64,000 nt of DNA from Pseudomonas protegens CHA0 (GTDB lineage Bacteria; Pseudomonadota; Gammaproteobacteria; Pseudomonadales; Pseudomonadaceae). Below, one piece after another: positions 17,887 to 25,548 of this stretch; position 1 is the first letter of the stretch; each line of letters starts with the position of its first letter. Where the stretch lies: contig NC_021237.1 in NCBI RefSeq assembly GCF_000397205.1, positions 4,093,001 to 4,157,000 on the forward strand. Direction: 5' to 3'. Both the position numbers and the translations under genes were made by a program. The notes beneath the pieces are model-generated. The model saw nothing but the letters and a program-made list of their open reading frames with translations, had not been told where the DNA came from and made no database searches.

Positions 17887-18678
17887 TCAGGCCGGGTCGA
17901 TTCGGCCCTTGGGCACCATCAACGGCGTGCCGCTGACCGGGTCGCGGATGATCACCGAGGCCAGGCCGAACACCTGCTCCACCAGGGCCTCGGTGAAGAT
18001 CGCCGCCGGCGCGCCCTGGGCGACGATGGCGCCGTCGCGCAGGGCGATCAGGTGGCTGGCATAGCGGCAAGCCTGGTTCAAGTCATGCAGCACCGCGACG
18101 ATGGTCCGGCCCTGGCGGTTGAGCTCGGCCAAAAGCTCCAGCAGCTCGATCTGATGGACGATATCCAAGTAGGTGGTGGGCTCGTCCAGCAGCAGGATCG
18201 GCGTTTCCTGGGCCAGCACCATGGCGATCCACACCCGCTGGCGCTGGCCGCCGGACAACTCGTCCAGCAAGCGTTCGGCCAGCGCCTCGACCCGGGTCGC
18301 GGCCATCGCCCCGCGCACCGCCTGCTCATCCTCCTTCGACCACTGGCGCAGCAACGACTGGTGCGGATAGCGCCCGCGCGCCACCAGTTCGGCAACGCTG
18401 ATGCCATCCGGCGCCATGGCGCTTTGCGGCAGCAGGCCCAGGCGCCGGGCCACTTCCCGGGCCGGCAGTTGGCGGATGTCCTTGCCATCGAGCACCACCC
18501 GCCCTTCAGCCGGTGCCAGTAGCCGGGACAACGCCGCCAGCAAGGTGGATTTGCCACAGGCGTTGGGCCCGACAATGACCGTGAACGAGCCGTCGGGAAT
18601 GCTCAGGGACAGGCCCTGGGAAATGATTCGCGCGTCGTGGCGCAAGGTCACGGCATCGGCGTGCAAACGGTGAGTCAT
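17887..18678 (-). CDS. fepC: Ferric-catecholate ABC transporter ATPase (FepC-like)
   Basis: A 263-aa ATP-binding subunit with Walker A GPNACGKSTL, signature LSGGQRQRVWIAMVLAQE, Walker B ILLLDEPTTYLDI and switch His in VLHDLNQACRYASHLIALRDG. The ELVARGRYPHQSL and DPVSGTPLMVPKGR segments recall E. coli FepC closely (from memory of that protein). Start 18678 (MTHRLHAD) is preceded by AAGGAAA; the longer frame adds a non-conserved leader. It is transcribed away from fepB-fepD-fepG across a shared 147-bp promoter region. It probably energises uptake of a ferric catecholate or similar chelate. Confidence 0.9.
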   Translation of the reverse strand: MTHRLHADAVTLRHDARIISQGLSLSIPDGSFTVIVGPNACGKSTLLAALSRLLAPAEGRVVLDGKDIRQLPAREVARRLGLLPQSAMAPDGISVAELVARGRYPHQSLLRQWSKEDEQAVRGAMAATRVEALAERLLDELSGGQRQRVWIAMVLAQETPILLLDEPTTYLDIVHQIELLELLAELNRQGRTIVAVLHDLNQACRYASHLIALRDGAIVAQGAPAAIFTEALVEQVFGLASVIIRDPVSGTPLMVPKGRIDPA

Positions 18679-18723
18679 GGCGGGGTTTTCCTTGGGAGAC
18701 AAGCGCTTGCAGTATTGCAATTG

Positions 18724-18749
18724 CGGAATGGATTCTACAATATGGAACG
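18724..18749. promoter_or_regulatory. IclR-type operator, copy 2
   Basis: This segment matches 16892-16917 at 19 of 26 positions, keeping CGGAAT, TTCT, CAA and TGGAA at identical spacing. It lies between the divergent fepC and fepB genes. The repeat in two divergent promoters that flank an iclR-type gene supports a local regulon (inference). Confidence 0.5.
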
Positions 18750-18751
18750 CA

Positions 18752-18770
18752 TTGCATGAGAAGCATTATC
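18752..18770. promoter_or_regulatory. Fur box in the fepC/fepB divergent promoter
   Basis: TTGCATGAGAAGCATTATC matches 13 of 19 positions of the Fur consensus, with an ATGA...CATTATC core. It lies directly beside the IclR-type operator, so both regulators could act on the same promoter. Confidence 0.6.
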
Positions 18771-18825
18771 ATATGGTTCTGCTGTTCAGGCCCCTGCGCC
18801 CCACCCTTTACCGTCCGATGGATCG

Positions 18826-19731
18826 ATGATGAACCCACGCCTTTGCGCCCGGCTGCTCAGTGCAGCGGTCCTGGCCCTGAGTTGCCAGCTGGCCCTCGGG
18901 GCAAGCACCACCCCCACCCGTATCGTCTCCACTAGCCCCAGCGTCACCGGGATCCTGCTGGCCATGGATGCGCCGCTGGTGGCCAGCGCCGCCACCACCC
19001 CCAGCCGCCTCACCGATGAGCGCGGGTTCTTTTCCCAGTGGGCAGAAGTGGCCAGGCAGCGCGGCGTAGCGGTGCTGTACCGCAACCTGCAATTCGATAT
19101 TGAAGCGGTGATCGCCGCTGACCCGGACCTGCTGGTGGTGTCCGCCACCGGCGCCGACAGCGTGGTCGCCCACCGCAGCGAGCTGCAGGCCCAGGGCCTG
19201 GAGACCCTGGTGGTGGACTACTCGAACCAGAGCTGGCAAGACATCGCCACCGCCCTGGGCCAGCGCACCGGCCTGGAGCAACAGGCCCGGGCGGCGATCC
19301 AGCGCTTCGACCAGTACACCGCGCAAACCGCCGCCCGCATCACCCCGCCCCCGGGGCCGGTGAGCGTGGTGGGCTACAACATTGCCGGCAGCTATTCCAT
19401 CGGCCGCCTGAACAGCCCCCAGGCCCGGCTGCTCGGCGCTCTTGGCTTCAAGGTCGCGGAGCTGCCCGAGGCGCTGGCGGGCAAGGTCACCCGGGCGTCG
19501 GACTTCCAGTTCATCTCCCGGGAAAACCTGCCGGCGGCGATCACCGGTGACAGCGTGTTCCTGCTCAGCGCCACGGACGGCGACGTGCAGGCGTTCCTCG
19601 CCGACCCGGTGCTGGCCAACCTGCCAGCGGTGATCAACCGGCGGGTGTATGCCCTGGGCCCGAGTTCGTTTCGCATCGACTATTACTCGGGACGGCAGAT
19701 GATCGATGCCGTCGCCGCGCACTTTCGCTAA
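18826..19731 (+). CDS. fepB: Ferric-catecholate periplasmic binding protein (FepB-like)
   Basis: A 301-aa class III substrate-binding protein with a signal peptide (LCARLLSAAVLALSCQLALGA). The mature part begins TRIVSTSPSVTGILLAMDAP, then GATTP-like ATTPSRLTDERGFFSQW, PDLLVVSATGADS and the C-terminal NRRVYALGPSSFRIDYYS. These match the remembered E. coli FepB pattern well. It delivers the ferric chelate from the outer-membrane receptor to FepD/FepG. The gene is followed after 3 bp by the first permease. Iron and IclR-type control are suggested by the sites upstream. Confidence 0.9.
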   Translation: MMNPRLCARLLSAAVLALSCQLALGASTTPTRIVSTSPSVTGILLAMDAPLVASAATTPSRLTDERGFFSQWAEVARQRGVAVLYRNLQFDIEAVIAADPDLLVVSATGADSVVAHRSELQAQGLETLVVDYSNQSWQDIATALGQRTGLEQQARAAIQRFDQYTAQTAARITPPPGPVSVVGYNIAGSYSIGRLNSPQARLLGALGFKVAELPEALAGKVTRASDFQFISRENLPAAITGDSVFLLSATDGDVQAFLADPVLANLPAVINRRVYALGPSSFRIDYYSGRQMIDAVAAHFR

Positions 19732-19734
19732 GCC

Positions 19735-20775
19735 ATGAACCTCGTTGCCCAGCCCCTGGCCCGACCGCTGTCGCGCCCTCACCACCGCACCTGGGGCCTG
19801 CTGGCCGGGCTGCTGCTGTTGCTGGTGCTGGCCCTGCTGAGCCTGGCCATCGGCTCCCGGGCGATCCCCCTGAGCGTGACCTGGCAGGCGTTGCAGGCAC
19901 CCGACCTGCACAACGACCAGCACCTGATCCTGCGTGAACTGCGCCTGCCCCGGACCCTGATCGCCCTGCTGGCCGGCCTCGCCCTGGGGGTGGCCGGCGC
20001 GGTGATGCAGGCGGTGACTCGCAACCCGCTGGCCGAACCGGGCCTGTTGGGCATCAATGCCGGCGCCGCCGTGGCGGTGATCGGCGGCGTGGCGCTGCTG
20101 CACTTGACCAGCCTGGCCGAGTACCTGTGGCTGGCGTTCGGCGGCGCCGGGCTGGCGGGAGTGGTGGTGTTCCTGCTGGGGCAGGCCCATGAGACCGGGA
20201 CCAACCCGGTGCGCCTGGTGCTGGCCGGCGCCGGACTGTCAGTGATGCTGACTTCACTGACCGGGATCATCGTGCTCAACAGCCCACCCGAGGTCTTCGA
20301 TCACTTTCGCCACTGGGCCGCGGGCTCGCTGTCCGGCAGCGGCTTCGCCCTGCTGCAGGTTCCGGCCCTGGCCATCGCGCTGGGCCTGGCCCTGGCCCTG
20401 GGGATCGCCGCCCAGCTCAACGCCCTGGCCCTGGGCCAGGACCTGGGGCGCGCCCTGGGAGTGAACCTGCGCCTGACCTGGCTACTGGCCTGCCTGGCGG
20501 TGATGCTGCTGGCCGGTGCCGCCACCGCCGTGGCCGGGCCGATCGGTTTTGTCGGGCTGGTGGCGCCCCATCTGGCGCGGATGCTGGTGGGCACCGACTA
20601 CCGCTGGATCCTGCCCTACTCGGCGCTGCTGGCCGCCGGCCTGCTGCTGGGGGCGGACGTGCTCGGCCGGGTGGTGGCAGCGCCGGAAGAAATCGCCGCC
20701 GGCATCATCACCCTGCTGCTGGGTGGGCCGTGCTTCATCGTACTGGTCAGGCGCTTTCGCCTGAGCCGCCTGTGA
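19735..20775 (+). CDS. fepD: Ferric-siderophore ABC permease (FepD-like, FecCD family)
   Basis: A 346-aa BtuC/FecC-type permease with nine to ten hydrophobic segments. Family motifs are RLPRTLIALLAGLALGVAGAVMQAVTRNPLAEPGLLGINAGA near the N-terminus and GPIGFVGLVAPHLARMLVGTDYRW toward the C-terminus, the latter being the coupling region for the ATPase. The gene follows fepB by 3 bp and overlaps fepG by 4 bp, so the three are one operon. With fepG it forms the heterodimeric membrane channel. Confidence 0.92.
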   Translation: MNLVAQPLARPLSRPHHRTWGLLAGLLLLLVLALLSLAIGSRAIPLSVTWQALQAPDLHNDQHLILRELRLPRTLIALLAGLALGVAGAVMQAVTRNPLAEPGLLGINAGAAVAVIGGVALLHLTSLAEYLWLAFGGAGLAGVVVFLLGQAHETGTNPVRLVLAGAGLSVMLTSLTGIIVLNSPPEVFDHFRHWAAGSLSGSGFALLQVPALAIALGLALALGIAAQLNALALGQDLGRALGVNLRLTWLLACLAVMLLAGAATAVAGPIGFVGLVAPHLARMLVGTDYRWILPYSALLAAGLLLGADVLGRVVAAPEEIAAGIITLLLGGPCFIVLVRRFRLSRL

Positions 20776-21803
20776 AGGGGCTCAAGGCCCTGCGCCTGGG
20801 CTCGCTCTCGCTGCGCTGGCAACCGCGCACGGCCCTGGTCTGCGCCGTGCTGCTGGTGGCGATGCTGCTGCTCTGGGCGCTGCTGTTGGGTACCGGCAGC
20901 CTGTCACTGGGCCCGGAACAGGTGCTGGCCAACCTGCTGGGCCAGGGCCAGGACCCCACCGCCCAGCGGGTGCTGCAACGCGTGCGCCTGCCCCGGGCCC
21001 TGACCGCGACCCTGGTGGGCGCGGCACTGGGCATGGCCGGGGCGATCTTCCAGTCGATCTCGCGCAATGCCCTGGGCTCGCCGGACGTGATCGGCTTCAC
21101 CACCGGCGCCGCCAGTGGCGCCATCGTGCAGATCATGCTGTTCGATGCCGGCCCCCTGGCCACGTCCCTGGCGGCAGTGGCGGCCGGCCTGGGCACCGCC
21201 CTGCTGGTGTTGCTGCTGGCGCGAAACGGCCACAGCAGCGGGGGTTATCGCCTGGTGCTGGTGGGCATCGGCGTGGGCGCCAGCCTGTCCGGCCTGAACA
21301 GCATCCTGCTGGTCAGCGGCAACCTCGACCAGGCGATGTTCGCCCAACTGTGGCTGGCCGGCTCGCTGAACACCCGCACCTGGTCCCATGTACTGCCGGC
21401 AGCCCTGGGCCTGCTGCTGATCGCCCCGATCGCCCTGTACCACGCCCGGCGCATCAACCTGCTGGAAATGGGCGACGCCAGCGCCAGCCAACTGGGGGTC
21501 GCGGTGGAGCACACCCGATTGATCATGGTCCTGGCCGCCGTCGGCCTCACTGCCATCGCCACCGCTGCTGCCGGGCCCATCGCCTTTATCGCCCTGGCCG
21601 GCCCGCAACTGGCCCGGCGCCTGACCCGCAGCGCCGAAGTGCCGCTGGGGTCGGGCGCGCTGATGGGCGCGGTATTGCTCCTGGCCGCAGACCTGCTGAG
21701 CCAGCGCCTGGCGTTCCACGCCAACCTGCCCATCGGCCTGATGACCGGCCTGCTGGGAGGTTTCTACCTGTTGTGGTTGCTGGGCCGCAGCCGGCGGGTT
21801 TGA
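20772..21803 (+). CDS. fepG: Ferric-siderophore ABC permease (FepG-like, FecCD family)
   Basis: A 343-aa second FecCD permease. It has RLPRALTATLVGAALGMAGAIFQSISRNALGSPDVIGFTTGAA, characteristic of FepG (the SPDVIGF variant), and GPIAFIALAGPQLARRL in the coupling region. It starts with GTG inside the fepD stop (GTGA, 4-bp overlap), indicating translational coupling. The operon ends here; an inverted-repeat terminator lies 28 bp downstream. Confidence 0.92.
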   Translation: MKGLKALRLGSLSLRWQPRTALVCAVLLVAMLLLWALLLGTGSLSLGPEQVLANLLGQGQDPTAQRVLQRVRLPRALTATLVGAALGMAGAIFQSISRNALGSPDVIGFTTGAASGAIVQIMLFDAGPLATSLAAVAAGLGTALLVLLLARNGHSSGGYRLVLVGIGVGASLSGLNSILLVSGNLDQAMFAQLWLAGSLNTRTWSHVLPAALGLLLIAPIALYHARRINLLEMGDASASQLGVAVEHTRLIMVLAAVGLTAIATAAAGPIAFIALAGPQLARRLTRSAEVPLGSGALMGAVLLLAADLLSQRLAFHANLPIGLMTGLLGGFYLLWLLGRSRRV

Positions 21804-21822
21804 GCCTCGGCGTGTACCGCAT

Positions 21823-21855
21823 AAAAAGACGCAGGCGAGCAATAGGCTCGCCTGC
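21823..21855 (-). terminator. Intrinsic terminator (bidirectional hairpin)
   Basis: GCAGGCGAGC (21831-21840), loop AATAG and GCTCGCCTGC (21846-21855) form a perfect 10-bp stem. On the minus strand it is followed after 3 nt by five Ts (21827-21823), giving a rho-independent terminator for the cysteine-rich gene. The hairpin also separates it from the convergent fep operon. Confidence 0.8.
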
Positions 21856-21882
21856 CCCAGGTGGTCCACCCGGCTCCAGCCA

Positions 21883-22437
21883 TCAGGCCAGAGTGAAGGT
21901 CCCGGTGCCACTACCATGGAAATAGCCGTTGTAGTAGTGCCCCGGCAGCGAGTGCATCACCCCCAGCACCCGCCCCTGGTCGTAAAACGTCATGGTGACC
22001 GCCCCCGATGAAATCTCCAGGTTGAATGGCAACGTGTGATTGACCACGCTGTTGACATCCGGGAACACCCCACTCATGTAGACATCTGACAGGTTGATGC
22101 TGGCGTTCATCGGCCCGTTCGCGCTGCCGTTGAAATGCGCGGGCATGCCCTGATTTTGCGTCGGGCCGATGGTGGTCAGGTTCGAGCTGATGTAAAGGTA
22201 GCTGCTGCATCCACAGCCCTGGGTACTGAAGCAGTAGTAGCCGCACACATACTCCTGGCAGCCACAACCGCACAGCGACTGGGGATGCGGCTGCTGGCTC
22301 AGCGAGGAGGCCAGGCCGGGTTTGCCTGCGGCCATCTCGCCACGTTGGGCGACGGCGGCGTCATAGGCGACCTTGGACAGCACGAACAAGGCATTTTTTT
22401 GTTCTTCAGTCACTTTGTTGGCAGGGTTCGAGTTCAT
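21883..22437 (-). CDS. Cysteine-rich protein of unknown function, possibly VapA/VapB-like beta-barrel
   Basis: A 184-aa protein with no signal peptide or membrane helix. Residues 1-54 are an Ala/Gln/Lys-rich helical region. Residues about 55-78 hold seven cysteines in CGCGCQEYVCGYYCF and QGCGC, a density suggesting metal or disulphide binding. The C-terminal 100 residues alternate like beta-strands (NASINLSDVYMSGVFPDVNS, VTMTFYDQGRVLGVMHS) and end in GYFHGSGTGTFTLA. That part recalls the virulence-associated VapA/VapB family, a tentative reading from memory. The start has AAAGGAC upstream. A LuxR-type regulator is divergent, and a dyad in the shared region is well placed for activation of this gene. 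Confidence 0.75.
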   Translation of the reverse strand: MNSNPANKVTEEQKNALFVLSKVAYDAAVAQRGEMAAGKPGLASSLSQQPHPQSLCGCGCQEYVCGYYCFSTQGCGCSSYLYISSNLTTIGPTQNQGMPAHFNGSANGPMNASINLSDVYMSGVFPDVNSVVNHTLPFNLEISSGAVTMTFYDQGRVLGVMHSLPGHYYNGYFHGSGTGTFTLA

Positions 22438-22939
22438 TTCAAAGTCCTTTTTTCCAGAGTTGGGTCATGGTTTTCTTGCCAGCTAAGTCGCTATGGCAAC
22501 TTGCTGAAAACGACTATAAAGCGACCCAATCAAGCTGAAATTGGTACTTTTACCAAATCTTCCCCCCGCACTTTTCGAGACGGCCTACCGGTCCTCTTTT
22601 CGATAATCTTTCTGCATATCCAGAATGGCGTCTATAGCCAAACAAGTTGACTCCTTGCGCCCTCGTCCCGGGGCTCATTCGGCCCCGCTCAACGGTGCCC
22701 GCAAAATTCATCAGTACCCACTTCATAGAACCTGACAGAACAGTTCCGGCACTGATTCCAAGGAGTATGCAGCGTCCCTTCGCAGCATTTTCAAACGCTC
22801 GTCAGCAACTACACTGGAACCTCCAAGGCAACTTGATCAAACACCACGAGGTGCGGATCAAGTCCCGGCTTGAGTTCGGAAAAGCGCACTTCTGGCCTTT
22901 CCCCACGCATTTTTCAGGCCGATTCTAAAGGAGTAGAAA
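22438..22939. other. 502-bp divergent regulatory region
   Basis: This interval separates the cysteine-rich gene from the LuxR gene and is lower in GC than its surroundings. It holds the dyad at 22541-22556 and a likely minus-strand -10 (TATAGT, 22518-22513). A looser dyad (CCTGACAGAACAGTTCCGG, 22731-22749) lies nearer the LuxR gene. A 93-codon frame at 22647-22928 has no ribosome site or recognisable features and was not called. Confidence 0.5.
22541..22556. promoter_or_regulatory. Lux-box-like dyad TTGGTA-N4-TACCAA
   Basis: This is a perfect 6+6 dyad. Its centre (22548.5) lies 42.5 bp upstream of the start of transcription expected from the minus-strand TATAGT at 22518-22513, the position used by LuxR-type activators. 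It would serve the cysteine-rich gene. Binding by the adjacent LuxR solo is inferred. Confidence 0.45.
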
Positions 22940-23662
22940 ATGGGACGTTATACGAGAAGATCGCCCGAGATAGAGTTCAAGAGAGTCAATATCCCGAGCA
23001 AGTTATGTGATGAGATCAGGACCGAGCTGGAACGAGAAACCAACCACACCGAGTTCTCTTTCATACTGCGCTCGGATCTGAAGTCCCACAGCAAAGTTGT
23101 CTACAACATCGATAGCTACAGCTACGCCTGGCGCCGGGACTACGAAGCGGAAAAATTCTGGATAGTGGACCCGATCCTGAAGATCCATTCTCCGACCCCC
23201 TACTTCCCGACGATATGGAGCGACGACTTCATCGAGAGCAAACTGTTTCTCCAGGCGGGCAAGGACTATGGCTTTCTTTCCGGGATGAGCATCGGCCTGC
23301 CCTGCAGCTTCGGCAACTACGGGGTGTTGTCGATCGCCTCGTTGAAGCAGGGTTCCCTGCAAGGCGTCGACCCCCTCGACTGGTCGGCTTGCGTCCTCAA
23401 GGTCTACGCCAAGCTGATCGACTACATCAACCGCCAACACTCCCTGCAGCGCATCTTCAACGATCATCAGCAAGCCCTGAATGATCGCGAGATCGATATC
23501 TTGCGCTACACCGCCGATGGCATGTCCTCCACCGATATCGCCATGCGCATGCACCTGAGCAAAAGCTCGATCGACTACCACATCGCCAAGATCCTGCAAA
23601 AACTCGACAGCCCCAACAAGCACCAGGCCCTGGCCCTGGCCATCAAGAAAGGCAAGATATGA
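22940..23662 (+). CDS. LuxR-family regulator with autoinducer-binding domain (LuxR solo)
   Basis: A 240-aa regulator. The N-terminal part is an autoinducer-binding-like domain with conserved residues in the expected order: W and Y in AWRRDYE, the DP pair in FWIVDPIL, W in FPTIW and G in LSGMSIGLP. The C-terminal LuxR helix-turn-helix is at about 180-235 (LNDREIDILRYTADGMSSTDIAMRMHLSKSSIDYHIAKILQKL). No luxI gene is in the window, so it is an orphan that may sense an exogenous acyl-homoserine lactone or a plant/host compound. The start has AAGGAG 6 nt upstream. Its likely target is the divergent cysteine-rich gene. Confidence 0.9.
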   Translation: MGRYTRRSPEIEFKRVNIPSKLCDEIRTELERETNHTEFSFILRSDLKSHSKVVYNIDSYSYAWRRDYEAEKFWIVDPILKIHSPTPYFPTIWSDDFIESKLFLQAGKDYGFLSGMSIGLPCSFGNYGVLSIASLKQGSLQGVDPLDWSACVLKVYAKLIDYINRQHSLQRIFNDHQQALNDREIDILRYTADGMSSTDIAMRMHLSKSSIDYHIAKILQKLDSPNKHQALALAIKKGKI

Positions 23663-23696
23663 AGCGCGTACAGACACCTGCGGCCTGCGTATCGTG

Positions 23697-25316
23697 CTAT
23701 GGCGCAAAGACTTTCCCGAACCGCAGATTGCGCGCCACGCTGCTGGTCAGCACCGCGCCTTGCTCGGCAAAGCTGAGCACCCCCAGTTCCCCGGCGCTGA
23801 AACGCTCAGCGGTCAGGGGCTGCATCGGGTAGGTGTACAGGCCGATGCGTACATAGAGCTTGCCTTGCCGGGCATGGACCTTGAGCTGTCCGGGGCTGGT
23901 TTCTAGGGTATAGAGGCCGACGTAGGGGCGGATATCATCGGGCTTCCAGGGCGGGGCCAGGGCATAGGTCGAGGCCGGGTTGTTGAGCGCGATCCGCCCT
24001 CCCGAGGTCGCCGCGAGGTAGATCGGGGTGCCGTCGTTGTCCGCCACCAGCACCTCATCGCTCTGCCGGGTCAGCGGCAGGACGTCGGGGAAGGTTTCCA
24101 GGCTCCAACCCTTGCCGCTGCGCCGCAGCTGCAACTGATGGCCGCCATCGTCCAGGTAGGTGCCGGCCACCAGCGTTTTCAGCGATGCCTTGGGCAGCGC
24201 CCGGATGCTCGGGGGTGGCGGCGCAATGTCCGCTTCCCCGGACGGCGCCGGCGAGCCCAGCAGGGTATCGAGCAACTGGCGGCCGCGCTCCGAGGCACGG
24301 CCGTCATCGCTGTTGCACAGCACCACCGTGGCCACATCGAGCTTGGGGTACCAGGCCACGTCGGTGTTGAAACCGGCCCAGCCGCCGCTGTGGGACAGCT
24401 CTTGCAGCCCGCGGTAGCTGCGGTTGGCAAGGCCCATGCCGTAATAGCCGGGATCACCGTCGTTCAGGGGCTCGGTCTGGCGCATGTTCTCCACCAGCGC
24501 CTTGCCCCCGACCCGCCCGGTGGACAGGTTGCGCAACCACCGCATCAGGTCCGCCACATTGCTGTGCACCTGGCCGTCGCCGGTCTGCTCCCAGCGCGCA
24601 TCCACCGCCACCTGGGCCTTGCCCTGCCCGCCCGGTTCATAGCCCCGGGCCAGGTTCGGCAACAGCACCGGGTACTGATCGACGATGCTTGAGTGATCCA
24701 TGCCCAGGGGCAAAAAGATGTTCGCCCGGGAGTAGTGTTTCAGCGACAGGCCGCTGGCTCGCTCGACGATGCTCGACAGCAGGACGTAGCCGCTGTTGCT
24801 GTAGCTGAATTCGCTGCCGGGCGGGAACATCAGGCTGTTCTGGCGCACCAGCAGGTCCAGGGCCTGTTGCTGGGTAAAGCGCTGGCTCAGGGGAATCCCC
24901 GCCAGTTCGGCCAGCAGCATGTAGTCCTGCAGCCCTGAGGTGTGGTGCAACAGGTGACGGATCCTGATGCCCTGGGCATAGGCCGGCAGCTCCGGCAGAA
25001 AGCGCCGCACCGGGTCCTCCAGGCTCAGGCGCCCCTGGGCTTGCAGTTGGAGGATGGCAAAGCCGGTGAACTGCTTGGACACCGACGCCAGGTTGAACAG
25101 GGTATCGGCCTGGATCGCCGCTCCGGTGGTCAGGTCGGCGGCGCCATAGCCTGCGCTCCAGATCACTTTGCCGCCGCGCATCACCCCGGCGGCGCAGCCG
25201 GGCTGGTCGGCCGAAATATCCTCGAACACCTTGGAAAATGGCGCTGGTCCATCGGCACGAACCAGAGAGGCCGCCCCCAGGGTCGAGATCAGTACGGCGG
25301 TCAACAGTCTACGCAT
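23697..25316 (-). CDS. Serine hydrolase, class C beta-lactamase/AmpH-like family
   Basis: A 539-aa exported protein (signal LLTAVLISTLGAASLVRA). The catalytic beta-lactamase fold covers residues 25-350, with SxxK at Ser78-Lys81 (LASVSKQFTG), YSN in EFSYSNSGY and the HxG-type HSGGWAGFN. About 190 further residues form a beta-rich lipocalin-like C-terminal region. Such proteins act as D,D-peptidases, esterases or D-amino-acid amidases; true beta-lactamase activity is not implied. It is monocistronic and convergent with the LuxR gene (35 bp apart). Confidence 0.9.
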   Translation of the reverse strand: MRRLLTAVLISTLGAASLVRADGPAPFSKVFEDISADQPGCAAGVMRGGKVIWSAGYGAADLTTGAAIQADTLFNLASVSKQFTGFAILQLQAQGRLSLEDPVRRFLPELPAYAQGIRIRHLLHHTSGLQDYMLLAELAGIPLSQRFTQQQALDLLVRQNSLMFPPGSEFSYSNSGYVLLSSIVERASGLSLKHYSRANIFLPLGMDHSSIVDQYPVLLPNLARGYEPGGQGKAQVAVDARWEQTGDGQVHSNVADLMRWLRNLSTGRVGGKALVENMRQTEPLNDGDPGYYGMGLANRSYRGLQELSHSGGWAGFNTDVAWYPKLDVATVVLCNSDDGRASERGRQLLDTLLGSPAPSGEADIAPPPPSIRALPKASLKTLVAGTYLDDGGHQLQLRRSGKGWSLETFPDVLPLTRQSDEVLVADNDGTPIYLAATSGGRIALNNPASTYALAPPWKPDDIRPYVGLYTLETSPGQLKVHARQGKLYVRIGLYTYPMQPLTAERFSAGELGVLSFAEQGAVLTSSVARNLRFGKVFAP

Positions 25317-25548
25317 GGGGTTCTCCAGTCACGTCGGTCCTTGGCGCTCCGGCGGAGCAGGCGCCAGTATCCCCAGCAGCGGTGTTGGAATCTGTCGTGG
25401 GTCGGTGATTTTCTGTGAACAAAGGTGCAGGGATGTAATGAACGCCCGGGCCGGGAGGATTGCCCTGGAAAATCCCGTTATCATCGGCCGCCATCTCACT
25501 TCACCGGCGCCCATGGGCCCGGGCAAACCCTCACTGGCAGGATTCGCC
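25317..25548. other. 232-bp divergent promoter region
   Basis: The interval holds the promoters of the serine hydrolase (minus) and the ATP-grasp gene (plus). I see no conserved operator, riboswitch or small gene in it. Confidence 0.4.

Noticed and set aside
20772..20775. Longer fepG start at 20730
   Set aside because: It would add 14 non-conserved residues overlapping fepD; the GTG overlapping the fepD stop is a standard coupled start.
22731..22749. Looser dyad CCTGACAGAACAGTTCCGG as a second lux box
   Set aside because: Its half-sites match poorly and no promoter element lies at the right distance, so it is mentioned only as part of the regulatory region.
22647..22928. 93-codon open frame upstream of the LuxR gene
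   Set aside because: There is no ribosome site, no family resemblance and it lies in a regulatory region; the LuxR gene has its own strong site at 22940.
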